DNA of 64,000 nt. It comes from Waterburya agarophytonicola KI4 (lineage in GTDB: Bacteria > Cyanobacteriota > Cyanobacteriia > Cyanobacteriales > Xenococcaceae). Location: the NCBI RefSeq assembly GCF_020640915.1, contig NZ_JADWDC010000006.1, positions 33,063 through 97,062 on the forward strand. The letters run 5' to 3'. Numbering within the stretch: position 1 is the stretch's first letter; each line of letters starts with the position of its first letter. Positions 52,938 to 62,073 of the stretch are shown here, piece after piece. The notes beneath the pieces were generated by a model, which did not search any database, was not told where the DNA came from, and saw only the letters and a program-made list of their open reading frames with translations. The position numbers and the translations under genes are program-made.

Positions 52938-54119
52938 TTAATGTCTGGATGAATTAAGATTAGCCTGTACTTTTTGTTGAATTCTTTGAGTTAGGTTAGC
53001 GATCGCTTGAGTAGAATCTGCTTGATAGTGCTGCCAATATTCTCGTGCGGCGATCGGCGAATCGATTTTGACTCGAACTCGGCGTAATCCTTTAGGTTTT
53101 GGACGATCGATTTGAAATACTTCTCTTTCTAGTCTATCTAAGGTAGCAAAAAATCTTTCGTTGGTCGGTTCATCAGCAACGTAACCATCATAAATTGCAT
53201 CGAAATTAAGCAGTCTAACCGTAGTTAACTTGAGATGTTGATAATCTAACTCTGGTGAGGAATTTGACTTGATCGCATCTGCCAAGATTGATTGAATTTT
53301 ATATACTCGCTCTCGATTGGGTAATTGAGTTGCAGGAGCTATTTTCAGTCGCTCTTCGCAGTAATTTAACAAATGTTGTTTTAGATTAGCAATTCTTTGA
53401 TTCCAGTCTGATTCAATTTGGAGGGTTATGTGATATTCGGTTTCTAAGTTAGTTAAGACTTTGGCAGAGACTCCCCTCAAGCGGGAGTATAAATCATCGC
53501 TAGTTGGTTGAATAGACAAAGCTGTTTCTAATTCCCCCAGACTTTGAGCGATCTGCCGATCCCAATTTCCTAGATAACAATATTTAATACTGACAGGAAC
53601 AAAATACAAATCGGGGATAGTGCTTTGTTTTTTGCTTAATTTGGCGATCGCTTTGAAAGCCAATTCAATCCCCCCCGTGCGAAAAGGCATCACAGTATCA
53701 TTTTGATAAGAACAACCCCCTTCGGGAAAAACCACTAATTTACACTTGGGTTGCTGAAGAATTTTTAAAGTATGGACGATGCTAAGGCGATCGCCCATAC
53801 CCCGTCGAATAGAGTAAGCCCCCACAGCCTGCATCAACCAGCCGACAAAGCCACTAAATGCCTCATAAGCAACGATGTAGTGCAGCAATTGCCCCAAACG
53901 GGCTGATAAAAGAAACATTACCAAACCATCATCTAGATTAGAATGATTGGGCAAATAGACTACTCTTTGATTGTCTATTTCTTTGAGTAGAGCAATATCG
54001 CGATCGCTAACTTCTAATTTAATTTGATAGACAAAGTACATCACTAGATAAAAAATACTTTGAATCAAACGAGTTAATAAAGCATTTTGCTTTGGCGGCA
54101 AAAACTTTGCTTCAGACAT
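52938..54119 (-). CDS. 1-acyl-sn-glycerol-3-phosphate acyltransferase family protein (PlsC domain)
   Basis: About 393 residues. The acyltransferase motifs are visible: VVYLPNHSNLDDGLVMFLL (block I, with a H-x4-D pattern, NHSNLDD), GAYSIRRGMGDR (block II), and VVFPEGGCSYQNDTVMPFRTGG (block III, FPEG). A 170-residue C-terminal extension beyond the core (from about 225) is not part of the standard PlsC. The role is phospholipid or glycolipid acylation. The ATG at 54119 is preferred; an upstream TTG at 54155 would overlap the ndbB end. It is the middle gene of the ndbB-plsC-HAD unit. Confidence 0.88.
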   Translation of the reverse strand: MSEAKFLPPKQNALLTRLIQSIFYLVMYFVYQIKLEVSDRDIALLKEIDNQRVVYLPNHSNLDDGLVMFLLSARLGQLLHYIVAYEAFSGFVGWLMQAVGAYSIRRGMGDRLSIVHTLKILQQPKCKLVVFPEGGCSYQNDTVMPFRTGGIELAFKAIAKLSKKQSTIPDLYFVPVSIKYCYLGNWDRQIAQSLGELETALSIQPTSDDLYSRLRGVSAKVLTNLETEYHITLQIESDWNQRIANLKQHLLNYCEERLKIAPATQLPNRERVYKIQSILADAIKSNSSPELDYQHLKLTTVRLLNFDAIYDGYVADEPTNERFFATLDRLEREVFQIDRPKPKGLRRVRVKIDSPIAAREYWQHYQADSTQAIANLTQRIQQKVQANLNSSRH

Positions 54120-54135
54120 ATGATATTTTCTTAAA

Positions 54136-55326
54136 TTAAGAAGATAATAGCTCAACTATGGGTTGAGTAATCCAATTGAGTCCTACTGTTAGCTGATGTT
54201 TGAGAGTTGGCAAACGATAAAGATAAATCAGACGACGAGCTATATAGGCAAAAGAGCCATCTAATTTTAAACCTAAACCGTTGATTGCAGCATTATCTAT
54301 ACCCAAAGTCATCATTTCACCTAAAGGCTGATAGCGGAAGGATAATAAGGGGCGATTGGTTGCTGATGCCCACAAATTCCAAGCACAATAATCAGACTGT
54401 TGAAACGCTACTTGCGCCGTAGCGGGGAGAGGTTTGCCATGTTCGTCGTAGCAATCTGCCACATCCCCCAAGGCATAGATATCATCTCTACCTTCTACTA
54501 ACAAAGTTGGTTGTATTTTAAGCAATCCTCCCTCGTTTTTTGCCAGGGGAAGATCTTCAACCAACCCTGCAACTTGATTGCCCACAGTCCACAATACTAA
54601 ATCAACGGGAATAGTATCAGTTTGTCCTTTATAAGTCAGAGAAATACTATCAGCTTCAACGCGATCAACTTCTGTTTCTAGATCTTGCCAGATTTGGTTT
54701 TTTGACAAAGCCTTGATGGCAGTTTCGCGGTTAAAATTCGCACTATCCTCCAGAATTTCTTGTCCTCGATCTATGATGCGAATGCGACCTTTTTCGCCGA
54801 GACGATCTGCCAGCTTGCACGCCAATTCTACCCCACTGTAGCCACCTCCTACTACCGCCACTCTGATTTTATCGGGGTTAGCTTGTTCTAATAATCTCAA
54901 TTCTTCCTGAAGACGATAAGCATGATTGAGAGAACGAAATGGTAGAGCGTGTTCTTTTGCCCCTGGCACTATATCTACGGGGGTTTTGCCTCCCGTCGCC
55001 AAAACTAATTTATCGTAATCTACTGTGGTATCGTCTGCCAAAGAAACTTGTTTGGCTGAAATATCGATAGCAGTCACAACACCTTGATGGAAAATAATAC
55101 CCGTGTTGGCAAACAATTCGGCAAAAGGAGGAGCAATTTCCCAGCTTTGCATCTCTTCTGTGATTAGTTCGTATAACAGAGGCGAAAACAAAAAGCGATC
55201 GCTTTTATCGATGAGAGTTATTTCTGGTTTTTGCTCGTTTTTCCACGGAAATTCACACAGACGCAAGGCAGTATACAAACCACCGAAGCCTCCGCCCACA
55301 ATACATATACGCGATTTTTCGCTCAT
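54136..55326 (-). CDS. ndbB: NDH-2 type quinone reductase, NdbB-like (demethylphylloquinone reductase)
   Basis: A 396-residue flavoprotein with two dinucleotide-binding folds: FAD at RICIVGGGFGGLYTALRL (6-23) and NAD(P)H at RVAVVGGGYSGVELACKLADRLGEKGRIRI (about 154, in pieces). The stretch SDRFLFSPLLYELITEEMQSWEIAPPF (about 42-68, in pieces) and the C-terminal RRLIYLYRLPTLKHQLTVGLNWITQP closely match what I recall of Synechocystis NdbB (slr1743), which reduces demethylphylloquinone before methylation in vitamin K1 synthesis. It heads the unit with plsC. Confidence 0.88.
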   Translation of the reverse strand: MSEKSRICIVGGGFGGLYTALRLCEFPWKNEQKPEITLIDKSDRFLFSPLLYELITEEMQSWEIAPPFAELFANTGIIFHQGVVTAIDISAKQVSLADDTTVDYDKLVLATGGKTPVDIVPGAKEHALPFRSLNHAYRLQEELRLLEQANPDKIRVAVVGGGYSGVELACKLADRLGEKGRIRIIDRGQEILEDSANFNRETAIKALSKNQIWQDLETEVDRVEADSISLTYKGQTDTIPVDLVLWTVGNQVAGLVEDLPLAKNEGGLLKIQPTLLVEGRDDIYALGDVADCYDEHGKPLPATAQVAFQQSDYCAWNLWASATNRPLLSFRYQPLGEMMTLGIDNAAINGLGLKLDGSFAYIARRLIYLYRLPTLKHQLTVGLNWITQPIVELLSS

Positions 55327-55413
55327 AACAGATATTTATCTCGCGCCAACGAGTCAACTATGGTGCTTAATTTATTTTAATTTTAGCTAAGTCTGGATTT
55401 TGAGGCAGAAGCA

Positions 55414-55442
55414 CAAAAAAAGGGACTGAAAGTTCTAGCCCT
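55414..55442 (-). terminator. Rho-independent terminator of the porin gene
   Basis: On the minus strand AGGGCT...AGTCCCT forms a short stem with one bulged T and is followed by seven T residues. It lies about 80 bp after the porin stop, in the spacer before the ndbB start. Confidence 0.7.
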
Positions 55443-55519
55443 ATTTATGACTCGATCTTCAATCCCAATTATTTTGTTTATCGTATGTTGTCTATTCTTT
55501 GTAGCCGTTGCCTCAAGTT

Positions 55520-57250
55520 TTAGAAGGCAAATGTAGTTCTTAGCGCGCCGATAAAGATACTATCATTGTCGCTATTTTGATTGGGATTAGATAGAAAAAC
55601 TACCCCAGGGGTAATAGAAATATTGTCGTTCAAGTTAAATCTATATAATGCTTCTACGTGAAGAGGAATATCATCAGCAATTTCTTCATCCGTGTCATCG
55701 CCATTGGCATCAATCGAACTCAAATAAGGTTCTGCTCCCACAATCAATGCTGCCATACTACCTTCTTTGATGAGATCCGAAATAACTAAAGCCCCTGCAA
55801 AGTTAATAATATCTGCCGAACCATCGTCATCATCGCCTCCATTAATTATATTGGCAGTAGTGTAGCCCCCCCAACCTCGAAGACTAAATTTGGGAGTAAT
55901 ATCAAATTGAGCTTGTGCGCCAAAAGAATTGGTTGCTAAGGGAGATGTGCCAACAGCAACGTTAGTAGCTCCTCTCAAGTTAGCAGCATTAGTACCCGTA
56001 CCGCCCCAAAGGAAAGAGCCTCTGAAATCTGGAGCATCTTCATCATTTAGAGTAGCTTGCTCGTTGTCATAGCCACGAACGTAAGTCAGACCAATCTTTA
56101 AGGATTCTGATGGAGTTAATTCAATTTGACCCAACGCCGAAAAACTACCATTGAAAAGACCGTTAGTCGTACTAGGATCTGAACCATTAGGAGCTATATA
56201 ACCGCCAGAAATCGCCAGAAAATCGTTGACCGTAAATTTGGCACCAACACCCGCGGAAAAACGATCTATACCTTGACGATATAGAGGATTTCTTTCACCA
56301 AAACGAGTTAAAGCACCCGTAGCACCACCACCAGTGTTTAGACCATCATTATATACTTCAGCATAAAAATGGTGAGCAGCCAAGACACCCATTGCCGTTA
56401 CTTTTAGCTTCTCTCCTACAGGGAAACTATAGTGCAAGCGATCGACTACAACATTATTACCTGCTGGCCCGTCGTGGGCAAAACGCCCTTCTCTCGTACC
56501 AGTTTCATTTTGAAATGAATTATCAATATTTCCCGCAGTTATACGAGTGAATAACTGATCTTTTCCTGTAAAACTGCTGACAAAAGTCAAACGAACTTTA
56601 TCAGTAAAAGTTACTTCAGAATCTAGATCGGGATTCTCTTCTAAACCTAAAGCTTGTTCTTCGCCAAAAGCATTAGCCAGGGTAAAAGCGACTTCTCCCA
56701 CTAGTTTGGTAGTAGTAGAAAAAGAACTATCTTCGAGGAGGGCAGTTTTGCTTTCAACTTCATCGATTCTGCCTCCTAAAGCTGCTAATTCTCCCTCAAA
56801 TTCTTGGCTCAACTTTGTAATTGTTTCTAAGTCTTCATCAGCAGAAGAATCAGTAGAAGCAATTAAGCGTTCGATTTGATTGAGGCAGCTATTTAAACCA
56901 GCAGCAAATTCATACCGACTTAAGGGTTGATTTCCACGGTAAGTTTGATTGGGAAAACCTGAAATACAACCATAGCGATCTACAAGAGAGCGTAAAGCTT
57001 CATAAGCCCAATCTGTTGGAGCAACATCTCTTAATTGATTAACGTTGGTAACTTGTTCTAAAGAATTGACGGGGGTCGCTGCATCATTTAAATTATCTTC
57101 TAGAGAATCGTTGAAATCTGCATAGTTGCCGATCGCATCTGGATTGGATAGGTCTATTTCCCCAGCAGAGACACTACCATTTCCTGAAAATACTGCTGTT
57201 GAAATAAAGACAGCCATACCAAGCAGAATTGGATGCTTGATTTTCATCAT
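55520..57250 (-). CDS. SLH-domain iron-uptake porin (OprB-like)
   Basis: A 576-residue outer-membrane protein. A signal peptide (LLGMAVFISTAVFSGNGSVSA) is followed by an S-layer-homology domain (about 75-130: VAPTDWAYEALRSLVDRYGC, NQPLSRYEFAAGLNSCLNQI), a coiled coil (EGELAALGGRIDEVESKTAL) and a beta barrel of the carbohydrate-selective OprB type ending in Phe (ALRTTFAF). Cyanobacterial members are described as iron-uptake porins and anchor to peptidoglycan-linked polymer through the SLH domain. Porins of this class are candidate targets of Yfr1. A terminator lies at 55414-55442. Confidence 0.93.
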   Translation of the reverse strand: MMKIKHPILLGMAVFISTAVFSGNGSVSAGEIDLSNPDAIGNYADFNDSLEDNLNDAATPVNSLEQVTNVNQLRDVAPTDWAYEALRSLVDRYGCISGFPNQTYRGNQPLSRYEFAAGLNSCLNQIERLIASTDSSADEDLETITKLSQEFEGELAALGGRIDEVESKTALLEDSSFSTTTKLVGEVAFTLANAFGEEQALGLEENPDLDSEVTFTDKVRLTFVSSFTGKDQLFTRITAGNIDNSFQNETGTREGRFAHDGPAGNNVVVDRLHYSFPVGEKLKVTAMGVLAAHHFYAEVYNDGLNTGGGATGALTRFGERNPLYRQGIDRFSAGVGAKFTVNDFLAISGGYIAPNGSDPSTTNGLFNGSFSALGQIELTPSESLKIGLTYVRGYDNEQATLNDEDAPDFRGSFLWGGTGTNAANLRGATNVAVGTSPLATNSFGAQAQFDITPKFSLRGWGGYTTANIINGGDDDDGSADIINFAGALVISDLIKEGSMAALIVGAEPYLSSIDANGDDTDEEIADDIPLHVEALYRFNLNDNISITPGVVFLSNPNQNSDNDSIFIGALRTTFAF

Positions 57251-57430
57251 CTTAATTTTTCCTCACACCTAAAAATAAAACACACCAGTACGAGTTATCT
57301 TGCTGCTGTATTGCCGTTATTCTTATATGACTGAGACTTTATTTTTGTGATTTTTAATACTAAAACTCAATTAAAAACGCAGTTTAAGAATACTTAGCAT
57401 GCTCAAACTGCATTTTGGCTTTAAATAGTG

Positions 57431-58510
57431 CTAAAGAATCGACATAGTTGGGGAATCAATTTTTTCTGTCCCATTGGGAGAATGCCAGATTTTGCCATCT
57501 AAAGCCATCTGCTCGATCAGGCTAGCCAAACGTAATGCTTTGAGTGCTTGTTCTCCACCAACAGAAGGGCGTTCTCCTCCTTTGATGCAATTTACAAAAT
57601 GCTCGATTTCAGCATATATAGGTTCGACATTACTGGTATAAACTTTTTCGGTAATGCCATCTTGTTTATAGAGCGTTTTTGGTTGTTCTTTCAATTGTCC
57701 ATCGTCTTGTTGGTGGCGATGAACCAGAATTTCATTTTTGAGGAAATCAGTTTCAATCAAAGACTTCTTACAATGGGCTGATAAACATCTAATTTTGCGA
57801 TGAGTTACTTTGGAAGCAGTCAGAGTAGCCACTACACCATTAGCAAAACCAAGATTGGCAGTAACATAATCTAAATTGCCCGAATCATCGCAAGTACTGC
57901 CACTAGCGGTTAAACGAACCACAGAAGATCCAGATAATTCTAATAATAAATCGATATCATGAATCATTAAATCCAAGACTACAGAAACATCATTAGCACG
58001 ATTAGAATAAGGACTCAAACGACGGGCTTCTAATGCCAAGATTTCTTCAGTCTGAATTACTTTGCTTAATTCTCTAAAAGCGGGGTTAAATCTTTCAATA
58101 TGACCGACTTGTAGAATACAGCCTGTTTCGGCTGCTAGGTTAACCAAATATTCTGCTTCGGCAATGGATGCTGCAATAGGCTTTTCAATTAAAATATGAA
58201 CTCCAGCCTCAAGACACTTGACACCTACTTCGTGATGTAGCTTAGTCGGAACGGCAATACAAACTGCATCTACCTGAAGTAATAATTCTTCGTAGTTTTC
58301 ATAAAAATGAGTTCGATATTGGCTGGCGATTTCAATGCCTCTGGTCAAATTAGAATCACATATTCCTACTAGTTCGATATCTTTTAATAAACTTAAAATA
58401 CGGGCATGATGTCGCCCCATATTACCCACTCCAATCACTCCCATTTTTAGGGGTTGTGACTTGTGCTTATAATTTTTATTATGCGGTTGCCTAGAAAGAT
58501 TAGATTGCAC
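57431..58510 (-). CDS. Gfo/Idh/MocA family oxidoreductase
   Basis: A 359-residue NAD(P)-dependent dehydrogenase. The Rossmann motif is MGVIGVGNMGRHHARILSLL (about 23-42), the family EKP motif is in ILIEKPIAASIAEAEYLV (about 111-128), and the catalytic-type lysine and histidine region is GHIERFNPAFRELSKVI then LDLMIHDIDLLLELSG. Substrate is probably a sugar or UDP-sugar derivative, not predictable. It is monocistronic; its 356-bp upstream region is shared with the divergent barrel gene. Confidence 0.9.
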   Translation of the reverse strand: MQSNLSRQPHNKNYKHKSQPLKMGVIGVGNMGRHHARILSLLKDIELVGICDSNLTRGIEIASQYRTHFYENYEELLLQVDAVCIAVPTKLHHEVGVKCLEAGVHILIEKPIAASIAEAEYLVNLAAETGCILQVGHIERFNPAFRELSKVIQTEEILALEARRLSPYSNRANDVSVVLDLMIHDIDLLLELSGSSVVRLTASGSTCDDSGNLDYVTANLGFANGVVATLTASKVTHRKIRCLSAHCKKSLIETDFLKNEILVHRHQQDDGQLKEQPKTLYKQDGITEKVYTSNVEPIYAEIEHFVNCIKGGERPSVGGEQALKALRLASLIEQMALDGKIWHSPNGTEKIDSPTMSIL

Positions 58511-58866
58511 GTTTTTACTGACTCCTCCACCATTAAATCTCGATCTGTAAAATTTAAAATATTTAGTTTGACCGAATCACCCAGATACTATCACAGACAC
58601 ATTACTTAATAAGTGAATCTAAAATTAGTTAAGTATGTTTTTAGCACTTTTATAATTTTGTGTATCTTAATCTATCTTCATGTATTTTTGCAGTTAACGA
58701 TCAAACAACATATTTATGATATTTATACGTGGCGAGCAATATTAATCGTTAAAAAGTAGTATGAGATGGCAGTCATTAGGTTTCAATGCTAGTCTTGCTG
58801 AGAAAACCAATCAAATTGGAATCATAAAATTATTCCAATTTATCGATCTGCATTGGAGTGTGTGAG
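58511..58866. other. 356-bp divergent spacer, Gfo/Idh and outer-membrane barrel genes
   Basis: An AT-rich region with no coding frame and no tRNA. Its one clear element is a perfect 10-bp inverted repeat at 58813-58841 just before the ribosome site of the plus-strand gene. Promoters for both genes must lie here, but none is unambiguous by eye. Confidence 0.5.
58813..58841. promoter_or_regulatory. Perfect 10-bp inverted repeat before the barrel gene
   Basis: AAATTGGAAT (58813-58822) and ATTCCAATTT (58832-58841) are exact reverse complements with a 9-nt loop. The repeat ends 12 bp before the GGAG ribosome site (58854-58857) of the gene starting at 58867, so it could be an operator or a leader hairpin that masks translation. 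Confidence 0.55.
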
Positions 58867-59910
58867 ATGAATAAATTTAGAACGAGCAAATATGACTTAA
58901 TTTTATTAGGAATAAGTTGGGGGATAATGGCGATCGCAGCAAAGCCAGCTATGTCCCAAAAGATAGGGGGAGATAGTACCGATCTTCAAAGATTAAATGT
59001 TGCTTCCTTGCCAAAATCAGCAGGAATTTCTACCAAAGCGATCGACTTGCTATCGCCAGTAGAATTATCTAAATATTTTACCGATATCGAAACTAGGAAT
59101 TATCAGTTAGGACAATTAGATTTAGAAAAATTTTGTCAAGATTTTCCTTATAATTCCAAATGTCGAGGAACTACTCCTGGTATAGAAACTAGACCTAATT
59201 CTATTCCCGTACCCGTTCCCCCTCCGACACCACCAGAAGGTAGCAACCGTAGTAGCGATAGCAACGGGCAAAAATCTGGTTGGGCAATTGTCCCAGAGAT
59301 TAGTACCTTAGGTTTGGGCGGTCACGTAGTAAGAAAAATCATCCCTCAGATCAACGCTAGAGTGGGCATCAACACCTTTGGTTTTGGTTTTGAAATTGAA
59401 GATGACTCTTCTGATATTAGTGCCAATTATGATGTAGATTTGAGTCTATTTAATGTTTCTACCATAGCTGATATTCATCCTTTTAAAAGCTCTGGGTTTA
59501 AATTAAGTGGTGGTTTGATTTTTGGCAGTAACGATATAGAAGGGACAGCTACCGTTGACGAACAAATTGAAGTCGGCGACGTTATTTTTAATGCCGATGA
59601 GTTGGGATCTGTGGATGTAGATATCGAAGTTACTCGCGATGTTGCTCCTTATTTGGGAATTGGTTGGGGTAATGCGGTAGCAGCCAATAAAGGGTTGGGA
59701 TTTTGGTTTAATCTGGGGGTAATGTTTGGCGGATCCCCTGAAATTGAAGTGACTCCCAATGTTAATCAAAATCTACCCGAAGCACAAAGAGCAGAAGTAG
59801 AAGCGAGAGTAAATGAGGAAATAGACGATGAAGTTGCAGAAATTGAAGATGATTTGGCTTTTATTGATATTTATCCTGTAGTGTCTTTGGGAATTTCTTA
59901 CCAATTTTGA
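58867..59910 (+). CDS. Predicted outer-membrane beta-barrel protein
   Basis: About 347 residues. A signal peptide (LILLGISWGIMAIAAKPAMS) and a Pro-rich linker (PNSIPVPVPPPTPPEGS, about 117-134) precede a beta-rich domain with alternating hydrophobic strands (GFKLSGGLIFGS, APYLGIGWGN, GLGFWFNLGVMFGG), ending in YPVVSLGISYQF with the terminal Phe typical of outer-membrane barrels. Acidic loops (EARVNEEIDDEVAEIEDD) occur near the C-terminus. I know of no named family. The ATG at 58867 has GGAG 9 bases upstream; the GTG three codons earlier is less likely. Confidence 0.78.
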   Translation: MNKFRTSKYDLILLGISWGIMAIAAKPAMSQKIGGDSTDLQRLNVASLPKSAGISTKAIDLLSPVELSKYFTDIETRNYQLGQLDLEKFCQDFPYNSKCRGTTPGIETRPNSIPVPVPPPTPPEGSNRSSDSNGQKSGWAIVPEISTLGLGGHVVRKIIPQINARVGINTFGFGFEIEDDSSDISANYDVDLSLFNVSTIADIHPFKSSGFKLSGGLIFGSNDIEGTATVDEQIEVGDVIFNADELGSVDVDIEVTRDVAPYLGIGWGNAVAANKGLGFWFNLGVMFGGSPEIEVTPNVNQNLPEAQRAEVEARVNEEIDDEVAEIEDDLAFIDIYPVVSLGISYQF

Positions 59911-59931
59911 TCGACAAGGGAAGATATTAAA

Positions 59932-59961
59932 ATCGATCGCTTTTACTGATTGGCGATCGAT
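59932..59961. repeat. Inverted repeat built on HIP1-like sequence
   Basis: ATCGATCGC (59932-59940) and GCGATCGAT (59953-59961) form a 9-bp perfect inverted repeat with a 12-nt loop in the spacer before infC. Only a short T-containing stretch follows, so termination is possible but weak. It may simply reflect HIP1 abundance. Confidence 0.45.
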
Positions 59962-60013
59962 CTTACTGATAACTAGCTATACTGTGAATGTATACTAGCG
60001 TTAGGAGCATCTT

Positions 60014-60562
60014 TTGAGAAGAGCGAGCAGAAACAAGTTTAATAGACCATTACAAAACCAAGACAAACATAGAATTAATCAAAAAATCAGAGCCCAAGAA
60101 GTCAGAGTCGTAGACGGTAACGGCGAGCAAATAGGAATTCAACCTTTAGAACAAGCACTAGCCTTAGCAGTAGAGCAAGACCTGGATTTGGTTGAAATAG
60201 CTCCCAAAGCTTCTCCACCAGTTTGTAAGTTGATTGATTACGGTAAATACAAATATCAACTGCAAAAAGAAGAGTCTGAAGCCAAGAAAAATCAGCGAGA
60301 TAATGCAGTCAAAGAATTAAAGATTGGCTATCGTACCGATACTGGCGATATTCAAACAAAACTAAAACACGCTCGCAGCTTTTTATCCGATGGCAACAAA
60401 GTGAAATTTTCCATGAGATTTAGAGGGCGAGAACGAGCCTTTGTTCATTTAGGCAAAGACAAACTAGAACAAATTGTCGGTCAGCTTTCTGATGTTGCTA
60501 AAGTCTACGAACAAAACTTTAGAAGTAGAAGCTTGATGTATATCACCATAGCTCCAGAATAA
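60014..60562 (+). CDS. infC: Translation initiation factor IF-3
   Basis: A 182-residue IF-3 with the N-domain (NQKIRAQEVRVVDGNGEQIG, about 21-40), LVEIAPKASPPVCKLIDYGKYKYQLQKEE (in pieces, about 63-88) and the C-domain that binds the 30S subunit (KELKIGYRTDTGDIQTKLKHA, MRFRGRER). It discriminates against non-canonical start codons and prevents premature subunit joining. The start is a TTG at 60014 with AGGAG 6 bases upstream, and no ATG lies near. A terminator follows at 60590-60614. Confidence 0.94.
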   Translation: MRRASRNKFNRPLQNQDKHRINQKIRAQEVRVVDGNGEQIGIQPLEQALALAVEQDLDLVEIAPKASPPVCKLIDYGKYKYQLQKEESEAKKNQRDNAVKELKIGYRTDTGDIQTKLKHARSFLSDGNKVKFSMRFRGRERAFVHLGKDKLEQIVGQLSDVAKVYEQNFRSRSLMYITIAPE

Positions 60563-60589
60563 CTCTGTCGAGTACGATCGGTTTGATGG

Positions 60590-60614
60590 GAGCGAGTTTT
60601 TCTTGCTCTTTTTT
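60590..60614 (+). terminator. Rho-independent terminator of infC
   Basis: GAGCGAG (60590-60596) pairs with CTTGCTC (60602-60608), one G-U pair, around a 5-nt T loop, then a run of T residues. It lies about 28 bp after the infC stop, so infC is not co-transcribed with rpmI/rplT here. Confidence 0.85.
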
Positions 60615-60775
60615 GTTTTCGTAGGTTTGGGGTCAATGCTCTAACTATAAATTGCTGACTGAGCCGAGAACATATTTTTTATTACAAAATCTTGCAATAA
60701 TTATAAAGGGTCGTAAGTATTGCCTTAGTGTGAAAATTATTACCTAAAATTGCAATCAATAAATTTTATTCTTAT

Positions 60776-61966
60776 ATGACTGTTTCTCCCCACTCAAAAG
60801 CGAAGGCATTAAAACCAGGTAGCCGTCGCCCAGCAAAAGAGCTTTGTAGTGAATGTGGACTTTGCGATACTTACTACGTTCACTATGTCAAGGAAGCTTG
60901 TGCTTTTCTCAATCAGCAAATTGCTGAGTTAGAAACAGTTGCTCACGATCGCAGTCGCGACTTAGATAACGACCTCGATCTCTATTTTGGTGTTAACCAA
61001 GAAATGATTGCTGCTCGCAAAAAAGAACCCATAGAAGGGGCGCAGTGGACGGGTATTGTCAGTACGATCGCCTGTGAAATGTTAGAGCGTAAAATGGTTG
61101 AAGGGGTAGTCTGCGTCCAGAATACAGCAGAAGATCGTTTTCAACCGATGCCCATCATTGCTCGAACTCCTGAAGAGGTATTGGCTGCCAAGGTCAATAA
61201 ACCAACTTTATCCCCCAATCTCAACGTTTTAGAACAAATCGAACAATCTGGCATGAAACGCCTGTTGGTAATTGGGGTGGGCTGTCAGATTCAGGCATTA
61301 AGAGCTGTCGAAAAAGAATTGGGCTTAGAAAAATTATATATTCTTGGTACGCCTTGTGTTGATAATGTCAGCCGAGAAGGATTGCAAAAGTTTTTAAATA
61401 CCACCAGTAGATCCCCCGAAACCGTTGTGCATTATGAATTTATGCAAGACTTTCGCATTCACTTCAAGCACGAAGATGGTTCGATTGAAAAAGTTCCTTT
61501 CTTTGGCTTAAAAACCAATAAACTCAAAGATGTTTTTGCACCTTCTTGTATGAGTTGCTTTGATTATGTCAATTCTTTGGCGGATTTAGTTGTAGGCTAT
61601 ATGGGCGCGCCTTTTGGTTGGCAATGGATTGTCGTGCGCAATGATACGGGCAAAGAAATGCTAGATTTAGTTCGAGAGCAGTTAAATACTCAACCCGTCA
61701 TGTCTCAAGGCGATCGCTCTAATGCCGTACAACAGAGTATTCCTGCTTACGATAAGGGAGTTACTTTGCCTATGTGGGCAGCTAAAATGATGGGAGTAGT
61801 TATCGAACGGATTGGTCCAAAGGGACTGGAATATGCTCGTTTTTCGATTGATTCCCACTTTACTCGCAACTATCTCTATCTCAAGCGCAACTATCCCCAG
61901 AAATTAGCATCTCACGTCCCTGAATATGCCAAGAAAATAGTTTCACAATACAAACTACCAGACTAA
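60776..61966 (+). CDS. bciB: Ferredoxin-dependent 3,8-divinyl chlorophyllide reductase, BciB-like
   Basis: A 396-residue flavin/iron-sulfur protein of the FrhB family (coenzyme F420 hydrogenase beta-like) that in cyanobacteria reduces the 8-vinyl group of divinyl chlorophyllide. The N-terminus has CSECGLCDTYYVHYVKEAC (about 22-40), a cysteine cluster for a 4Fe-4S centre, and more cysteines occur in GTPCVDNVSREGLQKFL and APSCMSCFDYVNSLADLVVG (about 255). It matches Synechocystis slr1923-type proteins. The close relative HCAR (7-hydroxymethyl chlorophyll a reductase) is the alternative assignment. It is transcribed alone. Confidence 0.85.
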   Translation: MTVSPHSKAKALKPGSRRPAKELCSECGLCDTYYVHYVKEACAFLNQQIAELETVAHDRSRDLDNDLDLYFGVNQEMIAARKKEPIEGAQWTGIVSTIACEMLERKMVEGVVCVQNTAEDRFQPMPIIARTPEEVLAAKVNKPTLSPNLNVLEQIEQSGMKRLLVIGVGCQIQALRAVEKELGLEKLYILGTPCVDNVSREGLQKFLNTTSRSPETVVHYEFMQDFRIHFKHEDGSIEKVPFFGLKTNKLKDVFAPSCMSCFDYVNSLADLVVGYMGAPFGWQWIVVRNDTGKEMLDLVREQLNTQPVMSQGDRSNAVQQSIPAYDKGVTLPMWAAKMMGVVIERIGPKGLEYARFSIDSHFTRNYLYLKRNYPQKLASHVPEYAKKIVSQYKLPD

Positions 61967-62073
61967 ATTAAAAGGCGATCGATTAAACTGTCCTAATTGC
62001 TTTAACTCTTATCAATATGACGATAAATTTAAGTGTAAGTTTTGGATGAGAATTTGGAACTATAAAAACAAAG

